From Agrostemma githago (Eukaryota; Streptophyta; Magnoliopsida; Caryophyllales; Caryophyllaceae): a stretch of DNA of 64,000 bases. Every line of letters starts with the position of its first letter. Positions within the stretch are counted from its first letter, which is position 1. Under the pieces are notes generated by a model that did no database searches, was not told where the DNA came from, and saw only the letters and a program-made list of their open reading frames with translations. Positions 51,436 to 63,395 of this stretch are shown one piece after another. Both the position numbers and the translations under genes were made by a program. The stretch is from assembly GCA_958450325.1 (NCBI GenBank), contig OY288261.1, positions 14,311,277-14,375,276 of the forward strand, in the 5' to 3' direction.

Positions 51436-54400
51436 CTGATATGCCCTCTCGTTAATTGTTCTCAGTGCTGCAGAGAAGTTGCAGAGAAATATCCTGATAT
51501 AAAATATGAGGAAGTTGTCATTGACAATTGCTGCATGATGGTATGATATAATTTCAGCTGTGGTACTAGTATTTCCTTACTTCTTGTGTGATGGATTAGA
51601 GAAGAACTTGTAGAAGTAGTTATATGTTCTATAGGAGTAGAATCCCAGAAAAAGCTGAGTTGTCAGCAATCCGATTTCCCGCTCAATTGCATTCCCCCAA
51701 AACGGAAATCCCCTAATTAACTAAGCTAACTAATCATGGAAGAATATAAAAGATATTACTTATGGAAGAATATAAAAGATATTAATGGAATATACTAGAA
51801 CCAAGATAGAAAAGAGGAGAGTGAATATGTCAAAAATATTAATCTAACTATAGAATATCCTTGATTGAAATGATAAGCTGAAAACCTCTAATTTATTTCT
51901 CTCATGCAGTATCTAGATGAGTATTGTAGACTAGGATAATCAAACTTGAAGATAAAAATACGTTTAGGATTGTACCATGAATTGTGGGAAGCAAAACACA
52001 CAAAAATAAAAGCAAAATAATGATAAATACGAATTTTAATGTGAGAATATAAATAAAAAAAAAGTATTTGTGAGATTGCTCATTATCTTCTTTACCTTTG
52101 TAGTTTCAAATAACTTTCTAAAATAAAAAAAAATGTAAGGATTAGAAATGTGAAAATTTAACGAGTTACCAATTAAAAATTATATGGAATACACTAAAAT
52201 AAAATTTTATATTTACCGTGCATTATTGCACATGTGCTATACTAGTATTAGTTAATTAGCTTAATTTACTTATTTATTAGAACTAGCCTTTTTACCCGTG
52301 TCCTACACAGATGGCTTAAAATTTTTATCAACAGTAAAAATACATATAATTAAGTTATATATACTTTGTTTGTCTCAATCATTTTTTTAGTCTTTGTGAT
52401 AGATAGATTAACTAAAGAGATTGATGCATATATGACGAAAAGGATTTAGCACGTTATGCATAAGCCTGGCAAAACTGACCCGGTCCGAATGTCCCGACCT
52501 GAATAAGCCAACCCGAACCCGACCCGACATCCGACCTGAAGACTCGAGGTTGACCCGCAACTAGGGGTGTTCAAAAAGTGACCCGAACCGGCAAACCCGA
52601 CCGACCCGGACCGTACGATCCGGTCCGGTCCGGACCGGCTACATACCGGTCCGGTCCGCGGGTCTCCAAAAACTTGGTTGCCGGTCCGGTCGACACTTAA
52701 AAAAATTAATCAAATTTAGTGTATTTTGTCGGTCCGTTCTGGTCCGGTCCGGTCTTAAGAGGGTCCAGTCCGGTCCGGTCCGGGTTTTTTGTTAACCGGT
52801 CCGGTCCGCGGGTTTGGATTTTTTGGATTGCCGGTCCGCGGGTCAAGTCGGTCCGGTCCGGGTTTGGACCGGTGAACACCCCTACCCGCAACCTGAATTC
52901 ATCAGGGCTAACCCGAAAGTGACCCAACCATTATTATAGAAAATGAATTGATATACGTAAATTTTTTTGAAATATAAAACCCAAAAATGATCAAACACGA
53001 AATGACCCGACCCGATGTGAAGTCAATCCGATTTTTATAACCCGAGAGTGACTCTACCCGAAACTGACCAGTTGACCCGTTTGCGAGGTCTAGTTATGCA
53101 TCATTATGAAAGAGATAAAGAAAATAATTAAATATGGAATCTGGTGACTTTGATGGGCATAGTGTGCTAGTCGACATGTATTTAAAAGTGTGAGAATTAG
53201 TTTCTGGTCTATGATCACCCAACTAGACATTTGAAAATCTGACTCACCCTAAAAACTGAATTGGGTAATCAGTCGGCTAGGTTAGTAGCAGCCGAAGCGA
53301 ACTTTGGCTAGGCACACTTCAAAGAACTAATAGAGTAATCATATACTGTATGTTATATGATGATTTTTATTATTAACCGATTGAGTAATCATATATAGTA
53401 TATGACTAAAATATGTTTAGTATTAAAAAAAGGAAAAATTAATATAGTGATCATATATAACTTATTTCTAAATTTAAATTTATTTACATATTTAACTGAT
53501 TGAGTAATACTACGTAGTATACATATATATGATTAAAATATGCATAGTATAAAAAAATAAAATTAAAATATTGTTGTCTTGAATAAAGTCAGAGAATTAA
53601 ACGTGATATTGTTTATATGATTACATATTTAGTGGTCATATATAACTTTTCTCCATATGTGATTTATTTATATTTTTTTTATAATTAACTGATTGAGTAA
53701 TATATACGGTGTATGATTAAATATGCGTAGTATATAAAAAATAATATTAAAATATTGTTGTCGTGTATTATTTTTTGTCTTGTTTGCAAATGAAAGAGTA
53801 ATTAATTAATAAATTTACAATTTCGAAACTATTTTATCTTTAAATTACAAATAGTAAGAATAAGAAGAATTAATAAAGTAGAAGATTATTTAATTATGGT
53901 AGGTTTACTATGGGGATGACATGTGGCAATGCAATATGGTAGTTGGTTTCTGTTTTAATATAATATATGATATATGATGTTATGAGGTTCATGCGGATGC
54001 ACATAATTTAAATGTTGAAAGTGGGAACAAGATATTCAATGAAGGGGGTAGATGTCTTTTTAGTTCGTAATAAAGTAATATGGACATGTCTTCAGAAGTT
54101 AGAAAGAGATCGTTTCGTTTTACCAATTGTTGAGGTCTTTAATTCCAAGTTCCAACCAACAAAAGCGGTCTGATGGAAACCTATGATGTAGTGAAGAGAA
54201 GTATAGAACACAGGCTGTCTTCTCATATATACCTGTTTTTTCTATGCAAGCTGTTAATTTCCCTTTTTTAAAGGTCTATTATGTAACTGGACATGTTTAC
54301 TATCTTTCTCCTTGTACAGCTTGTGAAGAACCCTACACTATTTGACGTATTGGTAATGCCTAATCTGTATGGTGATATCATTAGTGACCTGTGTGCTGGT

Positions 54401-57400
54401 CTAATTGGAGGCTTGGGACTAACTCCAAGGTAATGCTTTCTCTTTTGTCGCTCTTAATCTTGGTTATGAGATGAAGCTACTGAAGGATGGTGCTGCACTG
54501 CTGGATCTAACTATTCTCCCACCGTTTCATTCAGCTGTAATATTGGGGAAGGCGGTATTGCCCTTGCTGAGGCTGTCCATGGGTCAGCCCCCGATATTGC
54601 TGGAAAGGTTTGTGCCTTATTAACACGCTGATACAATCTGATCATCATAGTTCGCCGATGCGTTTTACATCATCACCATCTTTCATTTTACTTTAGTAAA
54701 AAATATACTCCGTAAAAGTTTGATATTCTTATTATATTCATAATGAAGAACCAAACAAGATCCCACATGTTATATTTCATCTTATAGATTGTCGTGAATA
54801 TTGAAGATTCCCTTTAGTTGTGAATAGTGTCAAAAATAGAAGTGGGACTATTGGATATGAATGGAGGGAGTATAATTTAGGAAAAAGAGAAACAAATTAC
54901 ATCAAGATTAAGTTTTCCTTGGGAGGAAAACCCTCTCCCTAAACCAATTCCCTTTTCCCCCAAATGCCTATTTGTTCTTCCAAATCTAAGATCCTCCAAA
55001 AGGAGATCCCTACAACTCATGTCTTTAACCTATATATATACACACACACACACACAAGGCACGAAACCCTAGGCTAACAATGGGCTTTCACGAAACAGAT
55101 CGTGAAACAGCTGAAACTGGGCTGTAAGTGAAATTGCATAGATTGCGCAAGCGCAAACCGAGAAAGTAATATGTGCCTGCGCACACTGCATTAAGCTTGG
55201 AACACTGTTGCTCTTCTGTAATTTCGAACTTCCTTCATCGTGTTTTTTTCACTTGGCTTCTTTATTTCTAGACCAAGGAGACGATCCTCGCTACTCGGAT
55301 GGGATGAATTTGGGACGATGTCGGCCTGCTAATGTTTGGGCAGTTGTTTACTCCCTCAGTCTTTCCTCCTTCGGCTAAGTCGTAAATAGCAAAATCTACT
55401 CATACAAGCATCTAGGGATGAACTTAAATTCTAGGAGACAAGAATCTAGGGAAAACTAAACTAGCAAAGCAAAAGAACTACTAATCTAATAGAAGAGTTA
55501 GGATGAACAAGAGAAGATATTGACTAATCTAAACATTGAATGGGGCTTTGTAAGTTGGTTTTGGTGAAAAACAAGCGATGATAATGACGAAATCAATAGT
55601 AGACAAGTATCTCGGTGCAAATCGATACCACAGTAATATAATTCAACCACAATTGCAAAACAATCAACTCTCAATAATAACTATCTTCCTTAAGTCACAA
55701 CTCCATGCTCAATATATTACACATGGAATATTCATCCGTCCACACAAAGTCTAGCAAACAACATCAACATGTGTTTAGGATTTAGATCATCAAGGAGAGA
55801 AAATAATGACTTATTCTAAAACATGCATATTCCTTTATCAAGACACTCGATTGACGGCAGACACTCTACAATCTATGTCAATAATGCTACTTGGTGTGTA
55901 GATAGGTGTAACAACTTCTCTAACACACAAGCAAAAAGTGTACATGCATAATTAGGTAGCCATTTTGATAAAATCAAATACTCCCTCTGGACACTATTTT
56001 TCGCCCCATTCCATTAAAATACTCCTCACAAATAATCATGCAATGGGGCGAAAAATAATTTCCGGAGGGAGTATCTAATATATGATGAAACAAGAGTTGA
56101 AAGAGAATTACATCATTGGTTAGATTCACACCAAGATATGAGGGGATTAGCCTCTCATACTCCAATAGCAACCCGAAATAATCATAAAGATCAAGTCTTT
56201 TCTTCCAATGCTACCCTAATTGCAAACTAGATCTAGAATGAATTAAAATCTTAATCTCTCTCTATAAAAGTGAGTTCCTCTTTCTACAAAGTGTCTCATG
56301 CAACCTTAAATATCTAGGGTAACACAAAGAAGCTCAATTACAAGCCCACAAACAAGTCCGTAATAAAGAGAAGGAGAAAACGAAAATCTTCGATTTTAAG
56401 TGAAATTTCGCGGTCTGCGCAGGCTGCGCTGGAACCTGCAGTCTGCACTGGCGACCCTGCTCCAAATCTTCGTCTTCTTTCTTCTTCTTGCTTCTTCCTC
56501 TTGTTTTCTTGTTGCTTTAACTTTTTATTTCCCATGGTCACTTCAAGGTTATGCTACCCGGATAAGACGCTTCTGGACTCCCTCGGTTCGCAAGTGTCAG
56601 ATTCGAAAACCGAGTTCTCCATGGCTCTCATTCTTCGGCGTGTGACCCTATCTCGAGTGATTGAGTCCAAGCCAAGCAATGCGTAATAGTGACTGCAAAA
56701 CACACATAAATAGCCAAAACGTGGGCAAATATAACAATACTCTAAATATGAGTATTTAACATTGAAACCACCCCGAATTGGTACCAAAAAGAGCCTAAAA
56801 AGAGGGTCTAAATTGTGCTTATCACCTAACTCAAAGGAATCGTCTTCACTTGTCGCTTGAAAACCAAAACCTAAGATATTACATGCAAAAATACACCAAA
56901 CGGACTTTGGCAATAAGTAATGAATTATCATAAAACCCAAGCCAAACGCATCCGAATGGTGATAAAATAAGGTTATAAATGAATGGAAAATACACGCTTA
57001 TCAGATAGGCACCTATCACTTTATTAACATTGTTTGAGTTTCTAAAAGATCAAACGAAAACCATTTAACAGTCCTCTGTATACTTGGACTGGTTCAAACC
57101 CCTGACATTCTAAATACCCATCCTATGCATCATGGGATTTTGGAATCTCGGGACAACCATAGGGCGCAATCCGCTCCTTAGGAGTGCATATGCTATTTGG
57201 GGGGGAAGAATGATTGAGTACCATAGCTTAATTTCTCTCCTACCATTTCTTACCTGGTTATCATGACAAGACAATTTTTTTTGCTGAAGTCATTTGGTCT
57301 GAATATGCTCTATTGCCAGTAGGTGTCTCCACTTGTGGGTTCTCTACAACTGTTGGGGTCTGCTTGTGGACCACCTGTACTTTCTTCCTCCATGTGTTAA

Positions 57401-60400
57401 GAACTGACTTTGCATTGATTTGCTTTTTACGACAATGCGTTTGAGCATCACTTATCGCCTTATAATTACTGAACATCACAGGTTTCCATTCATACTCATT
57501 GTCAATACTGATAAGATTATTGGCTTTATCCTTAAATTTGATTGACTCATGAAACTTTTGGCCCACCTGGAGTCAACCATTACTCTAGCAAAACCAAGTC
57601 CTATTTTCTCCTCAGTAGGAACAATAAAACTGATAGTTTTCTTGAGGCCCTTTCCCCAGAACTTCAATGGTAAGGCATGTAGGCGAATCCATGCTGGCAC
57701 ATTCTATACATCCGCTTTTGATAATTCCACATCCCCGGTCCATTTTGTAATTATATTAATGGCTTATTATCTACTCCCTCCGTTCCAATGAATTTCATAC
57801 GTTTACTTTATGCACAAGATTTGAGGTGGTGTTGGAAAAATGTTTTTTTTGTTGAAGTTACTATTTTACCCTTGGAATTTTTTAGACTACTCTTGAGTGG
57901 GGGTAATTAATGGAATCAAATAAGAGTAGTAGTCTAATGGATGGAATTTATTGGAATTGACCTAAAAGGAAAACGTATGGAATTCATTGGAACGGAGAGA
58001 GTAAGAGATAATGGCCAGCTTTCATCTCCACTGTTCGAATGCGAATCAGGAAAATGCCATTGGAAAGAAAAGAAATTTTCTCCACATTGAATTTGGCCCG
58101 TATCCTACGTACAAATCCCTGGACAACTTCCCACAGCGGGTACGCACCTAAGATAAAGCAGTATACAACATTTTTTCAATAGTCTTTTTCCTCTTGACCT
58201 TCATCATCAAGTCTGTAACATATCCTCCTGTTCTTCTCCAGCATTCTTTTCTACTGAGACAGCCTTCCCTCCTTGCATTTGTATCTATGCAGCTTCTTTG
58301 TCACTGATTTCATCTTGGCTGATTTCCATTTTTTCCAGATCCAATGATGGCATGCCTAGTATATCATGTATATTCTTGAAATTAGCACTAGCGCCGTCAA
58401 CAGATCCCTTTTCTTGTGGTCCCATACTCCCATACCACTTGAATGTTACATTTCTGAAGTTGAATTCATTGTTTTCCCATTTGCTGATGATCCTGCTGTT
58501 TTCCCCTAAAATGAGATTTCTTGTTCGATTGCTTAGTTTTTCTTGCCATGTTGCACGAAAAATCTGGTAGGCACAGTCCTAGGGCAAATTATTTCTAGGG
58601 TTCATTCTCTCTGGATTGGTTATATTCAAGTGCAAGTTATTGGTCACGTTCAACTTATCTCAATAGAATCCTAGAACGATACAAACGGTGTATTCGTTCT
58701 AGCAATAACTGAATGCAACCAGACCTCAGCGCTTGTGTGCCAGTCTGACGAACCCAGCTCTTCTAAGCTTTATTCTTCATCCTCAGAATCCACTTTTGCA
58801 CTCTTAAAACAGCTCAACTTTTAAACATTTAATTACCACATCGGGATGTCTCAAGTGTCATTCCACTCTACACTCTCCATCCAAATGTAGTAAACCAGCG
58901 CGGTAACTACAGCAAAGGTGAGTTTCTTCTTCAATAATGATTTGCATCTCCACTTAAAACAAGTCATGCTGTACTAACAATTGAAGAACAGACGTCCCTC
59001 TAGCTCTTGCTGGTTATTGCAAATGCAAGCATAACCCATCAATACACCTGTCAAAATATGACCCAACCGATAAGTACGGTTGTTTTTTAGGGTCATGACC
59101 CGTAAATTTTGATCCACGACCTGATCTGAGCCATTATTTTAGAGTTGAGACCCGAGCCAATTGGGTGACTCGTTTGGTCACAAAGAATTCACACCCCTCT
59201 AATCCAATCCAATGGTTACATCTTTATATAAAGTCAAATTATTTGCAAAATATTGACATCGATTATAAATAATCAAATTGAATTTTTTTATATATAACAG
59301 TAACATATTTAGATCAATTATAAAAAGAAGTTTCACAAAATAATATTTTCAATACTAAAATGCGATGTATAAATTTAAAAAGAAAAAGAAAAAAAAAGGA
59401 GTTGTGCATAATGGAAAAAAATGAGGTCAAAGTAGCATCTTGGAGATCGTTAAAAGTCAAATGTAATCATTGAATTGGATTAGAGGAGTATATATATCAT
59501 TAAAATATGGGAAAACGGAATTACTTTTTCATACCTCAATGTTACTCAATCATCCTTAAAATTTCCAAAATTTTCCAATATTATCCTTTCTGCTTTCTCC
59601 ATTCTAGAGAACTTCTATTATTTTTATCTAAACCAATTTTTTCATCAAAATTCTTTACTTAAACCTCATCCATCCTATAAATCGATCAATCATTATTTGC
59701 GAATTCACTATGGATCGTAGTTCGATAATCGATATTTTATCATATAGGAATTTTAATTGAAAATTAGGGTTAATTAGTGTTAATTAATTATTTAGGGTTC
59801 TTGTATAATCATAAATGAGGACTTTCTCAAAAAAATCCTAATTAGTCCAATTGATTTGAAATTCATCGCAAATTAGTACTTTTCTGAAGACCCTAATTGG
59901 TGCAATTGACTTCAAATTCATCGCAAATTAGGACTTTTTCGAAGAACCATAATTGGTGCAATTGATTTGAATTTCCTAACCTTAGTTTCTACTCGTATCA
60001 TCGCAAATGAAAACTTTTTCGAAGAATTCTAATTAGTGCAATTGAATTTGAAATTTTTGAGCCATAATTTGTATTGAATCATCGCAAATTAATACTTTTT
60101 CAAAGAATCCTAATTGATGTAATTGAGTTGTGGAGTTTTCTCTTTCTAAAAACTTAATTAGGTGGCGAGGGGTGGAGGGAGAAATGAGAAGGATAGGGTA
60201 GTAATTCTGAAGTATGATTGAGTAAACTTCAAGTACAAAAAAGTATCACCCATGGGAAAATTGGTAAATTATACCTCAAATTATACTCTATTTTAAACTT
60301 TATACCTCTAATATTTTTTTTCGAAACTTATACCTACCTAACTTATCTTTTTCCTATATATCTTACCCCAAATCCAGTCAAAAAATTAACAGATTGAGAT

Positions 60401-62891
60401 TGAGATAGACAGACCATTATACCCTTGTTTAGTATGAGAAGGAAGTCGGCTTCAATTAATTTCACTTACTCAAACTAAAACTAATACCATGATTTACCCC
60501 AAATCATAACCTGGGCGCGCCACCGCTTTGTCACAATGACAACAGTCCAACACTGATATCGAGCTCCACTTCAAACACCAATTCACCACCGCATGCCTGC
60601 TTTGCACCCACAACTTTGATTCCCATTATTTGTCCATCGAGCACCCCCACAACTTTGAAAAAATATGAATGTCTAACATATTCCTCCACTATTCCCCGTC
60701 GCGACGACCCAGTTGCACAGACTTCAACCATGCTCACGGTTGTGTCGACTTCAACCATGCTCACGGTTGTGTCGACTTCAACCATGCTCACGGTTCTAGA
60801 ACTGCCGTTATTCAACTGACATTGCTCCAACTCGTGCCACCAAGCTAAAACAGCTGTGATCCTCACTTTGGCCTCCACCTTGATTTTCCACCAAGAAATT
60901 ACCATATTTAGAATGAAGTATGATTGGATTTTGCCTTGATTTGGAGTTAATTGTGTTGGATTTTATCGACATGATGTTAATTAATGTGACTTTCCCTGGT
61001 GGAGTCTGATGGTTTGACAAAGCAAGCAAAACCATCATAATTCTTAAACCTAGATTTGTTAGGTATATGTATAAACTATATACAGAACATTAGATTTTAA
61101 GGGAAGGGGGAGTATTACTCCATACAATTCCGATCCATGACCAGGTTGACGAAGATTGGCTAATGAACAAGGGAAATAGGTAATGATGAATGAAGTTGTA
61201 TCACTTTCACTAATTAGGTTGAAGAGGGATATAATTGGAAAGAGAAAAACAAATGGTGTAATTTAAAGTTTAAGTACTGGGGAATTCGTTAGTTTTTTAA
61301 CAGGCTTTAGAGTAAGGTATAGATTAGGGAAAACTTTATTGGAGGTTTAAAGTTTGAAGTAGAGTATTTGAGGTATAACTTATAAGTTATCAATTTATCC
61401 TTAAAATATTACTCGGTAATACTTGTAAATAGTATTTGATATAATTATTAAAAATTATTGTTTTTAATATTAAAAATTACTAAAATAAATTAAAATCAAT
61501 TGTGGGTAACTTTTAATATTTTGAAAATATATTATTAAATAATTTAATTTTTATAACAGTTTCAATATAAGTATGATAAATAATGTATATTATTCAAGTA
61601 TTGATATCGAATATGATACAAATTGAAAATGAAAACTTAACGTATAAATGGTTAAAAAAACTACTCCGTACTGTATTTTTCACCCATATTCCGAGTCTAA
61701 CCTAACTCGTATCCTAACCCTAATCCAGCCCGTAAGCCGTATAATCCGACCTGTATGACCTCACCCAGGAGCTGACCCGCCTGACCAATTTGACATGACA
61801 GGTGTACCCATTGGCCATTAGTTATCAACACATACATAGCAAGCCTATTTCCAGTCAAGAGTCTGCCACTGTGCCCTGTATGTACACCTATCCGTTAAAG
61901 GAATGTTCGGGCACATTGAATCTATTCCAAATCAGGGGTATCCACTCACAAGCAAGTTGGTCTGCCATCAGCCTTTGAAGCCTTTTAACAGTTGTATAAA
62001 CACCATCCTGACTCCCCCAACCAGCATGAACATACCCACTCATCATAATCTCTTTTTTCACCTTGCACATTCCTCGCGAAGTCCAACTTGAATACTACAC
62101 AATTTACCCACTACCAAAAATTGTCGGCCCTGGAAACCTGCAGCAAGAGTACTTGCCCACCATTGCTATATTGAGCTTGTTTTTGTAAATGAAATCACAT
62201 TGCTATATTGATGTGAGCCGCCACCTCACTTGCTCACTACCTTAATCCTTGTGTAAAAAGATGGAGCATTTCCAAAAAATTGAAGGTTGTATTGAATATA
62301 CATATTTGATCAGTAATAACATGTGTCGAAAAATACATGTGAGTGAACACTGAGCACATATACGCAGTTATGACCTTGTTGGCTTCTTGCATAATGCTAG
62401 AAGTTCGATTGTCCCATGACTCAATATAATTGATTAACAAGAAGTTCATATACATTTTGTTTGGGGAAAAAACCTTTCCGTGCCTAAGGTTTAGGTGTTA
62501 AGCCCTGGGAATGCATTCTTGAGATTGGCGATTTGGTACACGTCTTTTTGTTGAGAGCATAATCCAAAGTCAAAAGAATGTGTTTTTTGGAAATGAAAAA
62601 TAATAGTCCATGTTCATATGTTGAATTAATGAAAGTTGTGCACTGATCCGAACTTGCCTTTCTCTGATACGTTTTATCTTGTGCAATTTTGGCTCACAGA
62701 ACATGGCAAACCCAACAGCTTTGCTCTTGAGCAGTGTGGCAATGCTACGTCACTTGGAGCTACATGACAAAGCCGATAACATCCAGAATGCAGTTTTAAA
62801 TACAATTGCTGAGGGTAAGTACCGAACTGGTGACCTTGGTGGCACTTCATCCACATCTGATTTCACAAAGGCCGTCTGTGATCATCTATAA
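49136..62891 (+). CDS. IDH5: NAD-dependent isocitrate dehydrogenase, catalytic subunit, mitochondrial
   Basis: Seven exons by consensus GT-AG joins: 49136-49294, 50792-51112, 51195-51356, 51466-51540, 54320-54429, 54535-54607, 62700-62891. All joins are in phase and give 363 residues, near the roughly 370 of the family. I chose the ATG at 49136 because the Met starts an Arg/Ser-rich mitochondrial presequence (to about residue 30) before ATLFPGDGIGPE. Family features: SLNLTLRKELNLYANVRP with substrate-binding Arg residues, IRENTEGEYSG, AIHKANIMQKTDG (Lys), NLYGDIISDL (Asp), HGSAPDIAGK for NAD binding. LYANVRP marks the catalytic rather than regulatory type (IDH5/IDH6 in Arabidopsis; orthology between these two is not resolved). 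The enzyme decarboxylates isocitrate to 2-oxoglutarate in the citric acid cycle, as a hetero-oligomer with regulatory subunits. Confidence 0.95.
49295..50791 (+). other. IDH intron 1, 1497 bp
   Basis: GTTCCC to AATGCAG. T-rich plant intron with no gene or recognisable element. Donor and acceptor both keep phase 0. Confidence 0.85.
51401..51435 (+). repeat. T35 tract in IDH intron 3
   Basis: An uninterrupted run of 35 T lies in the 109-bp intron (51357-51465), 30 bp before the acceptor CTCAG. It could act as an extended polypyrimidine tract. Confidence 0.95.
52461..53092. mobile_element. hAT MITE (outer), TSD GTTATGCA
   Basis: Left end TAAGCCTGGCAAA and right end TTTGCGAGGTCTA are imperfect inverted repeats. 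The 8-bp duplication GTTATGCA (52453-52460 and 53093-53100) is exact, as for hAT elements. The interior is rich in ACCCGACCCG-type words. A second hAT MITE sits inside it. Confidence 0.85.
52562..52884. mobile_element. hAT MITE (inner), TSD CCCGCAAC
   Basis: Left end TAGGGGTGTTCA and right end TGAACACCCCTA are perfect 12-bp inverted repeats. The 8-bp duplication CCCGCAAC (52554-52561, 52885-52892) is exact. The body is an array of CCGGTCCGGTCC-type words in both orientations. Frames read through it in either strand are by-products of this repeat. Confidence 0.92.
53325..53765. repeat. AT-rich imperfect tandem repeat
   Basis: The phrase ACTGATTGAGTAAT (or ACCGATTGAGTAAT) followed by a TATATAG-type tract and ATGATTAAAATATG recurs at about 53377, 53493 and 53685, with a partial unit near 53330. 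Units differ in length and are degenerate. Confidence 0.7.
55579..57003 (-). repeat. Athila-like LTR remnant
   Basis: On the minus strand it starts TGATAAGCGTGTATTTTCC (57003) and ends near 55579 (CATTATCA), with text such as CTTAGGTTTTGG and a CGAT...CCACAG block near its end that recalls the Athila LTR at 7574. No gag or pol lies beside it. The candidate flanks do not give a clear 5-bp duplication, so the exact ends are uncertain. It contains a Stowaway at 55981-56071. Confidence 0.5.
55981..56071. mobile_element. Stowaway MITE, 91 bp
   Basis: CTCCCTCTGG and CCGGAGGGAG termini, TA flanks, hairpin through TTTTTCGCCCCATT and AATGGGGCGAAAAA. Confidence 0.92.
57255..58610 (-). pseudogene. LINE ORF1-like fragment (DUF4283 type), broken
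   Basis: On the minus strand, from 58570 down: acidic N-terminal text, then YPLWEVVQGFVRRIRAKFNVEKISFLSNGIFLIRIRTVE (58140-58020), a Stowaway insertion (57774-58001), then PAWIRLHALPLKFWGKG and EKIGLGFARVMVD, then, after a frame change near 57560, NEYEWKPV. This series is the DUF4283 domain common in ORF1 of plant L1-type LINEs. The zinc knuckle that usually follows is not seen. The piece is a dead remnant in the IDH intron, opposite to the gene. Confidence 0.75.
57774..58001. mobile_element. Stowaway MITE, 228 bp
   Basis: CTCCCTCCGTTCCAATGAATT and AATTCATTGGAACGGAGAGAG are near-perfect inverted repeats with TA on both sides. It interrupts the DUF4283-like frame. Confidence 0.92.
59820..60125. 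repeat. Degenerate tandem repeat, about 60-75 bp unit
   Basis: The phrase TCATCGCAAATTAGTACTTT followed by TCGAAGAACCCTAATT and GTGCAATTGA recurs about five times (near 59805, 59865, 59925, 60000 and 60075) with changes. Confidence 0.75.
60254..61400. repeat. Long inverted-repeat element, unclassified
   Basis: AATTGGTAAATTATACCTCAAA at the left (from 60258) is mirrored by TTTGAGGTATAACTTATAAG...TTATCAATT at the right (to about 61395), and the similarity extends about 60 bp inward. No clear target duplication is found. The interior has a 27-bp repeat and no convincing gene. Confidence 0.5.
60721..60796. repeat. 27-bp tandem repeat, 2.8 copies
   Basis: Unit ACTTCAACCATGCTCACGGT plus TGTGTCG at 60721-60747 and 60748-60774, with a partial third to 60796. 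Because 27 is a multiple of three it gives MVEVDTTVS repeats in one minus frame; that frame (60905-60531) has no recognised domain. Confidence 0.93.
61888..62090 (-). pseudogene. LINE reverse-transcriptase zinc-binding fragment
   Basis: The minus frame encodes YTTVKRLQRLMADQ...WIPLIWNRFNVPEHSFNG, which resembles the zf-RVT region at the C-terminus of plant LINE ORF2 (W..hVWN...hPKHSFIGWL). It stops just after this motif. It is opposite to the IDH gene and within its intron 6. Confidence 0.5.
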
Positions 62892-63062
62892 ATTGGTTGC
62901 TTTATCATCAGAGTTTAGGTTAAGATTCTTGCTTTGAAATTCCAAGCTGGAAAATCCAGCATTCTATTGCTGTTTTTGAAGGGAATTTTCTCACATGGCC
63001 TGCATTCATCTAAATAGAACTTGCAGTTCATTCATGTTCTTCCATGAATACTTATTTTTCTG

Positions 63063-63068
63063 AATAAA
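63063..63068 (+). terminator. Candidate IDH poly(A) signal 1
   Basis: AATAAA about 170 nt after the stop codon, in an AT-rich stretch. Confidence 0.45.
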
Positions 63069-63395
63069 TTCTTTCAGTGTCAGCATACACGAATGACACA
63101 GGATCTAAAATATTGTTATGGAATCCTGTCGAATTTTACAATTTTATGTTGGTATCATGCATGGCGGTTTCGGAGAATGATTCATGTTAGCCGACCGCAA
63201 ATCATTTTGGGACTAAGGTACCGATCTTGTATATTGACATCACTTTTAAAGCTCTTTGACCTCCGTATTCTCTTATTTCCAGTACATTCTTTGATTCTGT
63301 GGGTTGATCATCTTAAAGTTGACCAGTGTTTTGGTTTAATGGAAGGCTTGTGATGCTGTGCGTCTGTGCCTGTTCCAAGATAAACTTTTGATCTT

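Larger units (their letters stand above)
51541..54319 (+). other. IDH intron 4, 2779 bp
   Basis: GTATGA to GTACAG. It holds nested hAT MITEs (52461-53092) and an AT-rich tandem repeat (53325-53765). The rest is AT-rich with no gene. Confidence 0.85.
59043..61806. mobile_element. Possible degenerate hAT element, 2.8 kb
   Basis: TACACCTGTCA (59043) and TGACAGGTGTA (ending 61806) are perfect 11-bp inverted repeats, and both ends are followed by GACCC-type words as in the hAT MITE at 52461. The flanks CCCATCAA and CCCATTGG agree in only five of eight bases. A smaller element ending near 59215 cannot be excluded. The interior has no transposase-like ORF. Confidence 0.45.
54608..62699 (+). other. 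IDH intron 6, 8092 bp
   Basis: GTTTGT to CTCACAG. An unusually long intron made largely of mobile-element remains: an Athila-like LTR (55579-57003), LINE fragments (57255-58610 and 61888-62090), Stowaways and hAT-type elements. Stretches without an assigned element (54608-55578, 62100-62699) hold nothing coding; 54700-54880 ends GGAGGGAGTATA like a decayed Stowaway. Confidence 0.85.

Noticed and set aside
52706..52927. ORFs on both strands with repeated Gly-Pro-Asp or Ser-Gly-Pro text
   Set aside because: Both come from the CCGGTCC repeat body of the inner hAT MITE.
60531..60905. Minus-strand 124-aa ORF as a gene
   Set aside because: No recognised domain, depends on a 27-bp tandem repeat, and lies in an element-rich intron of another gene.
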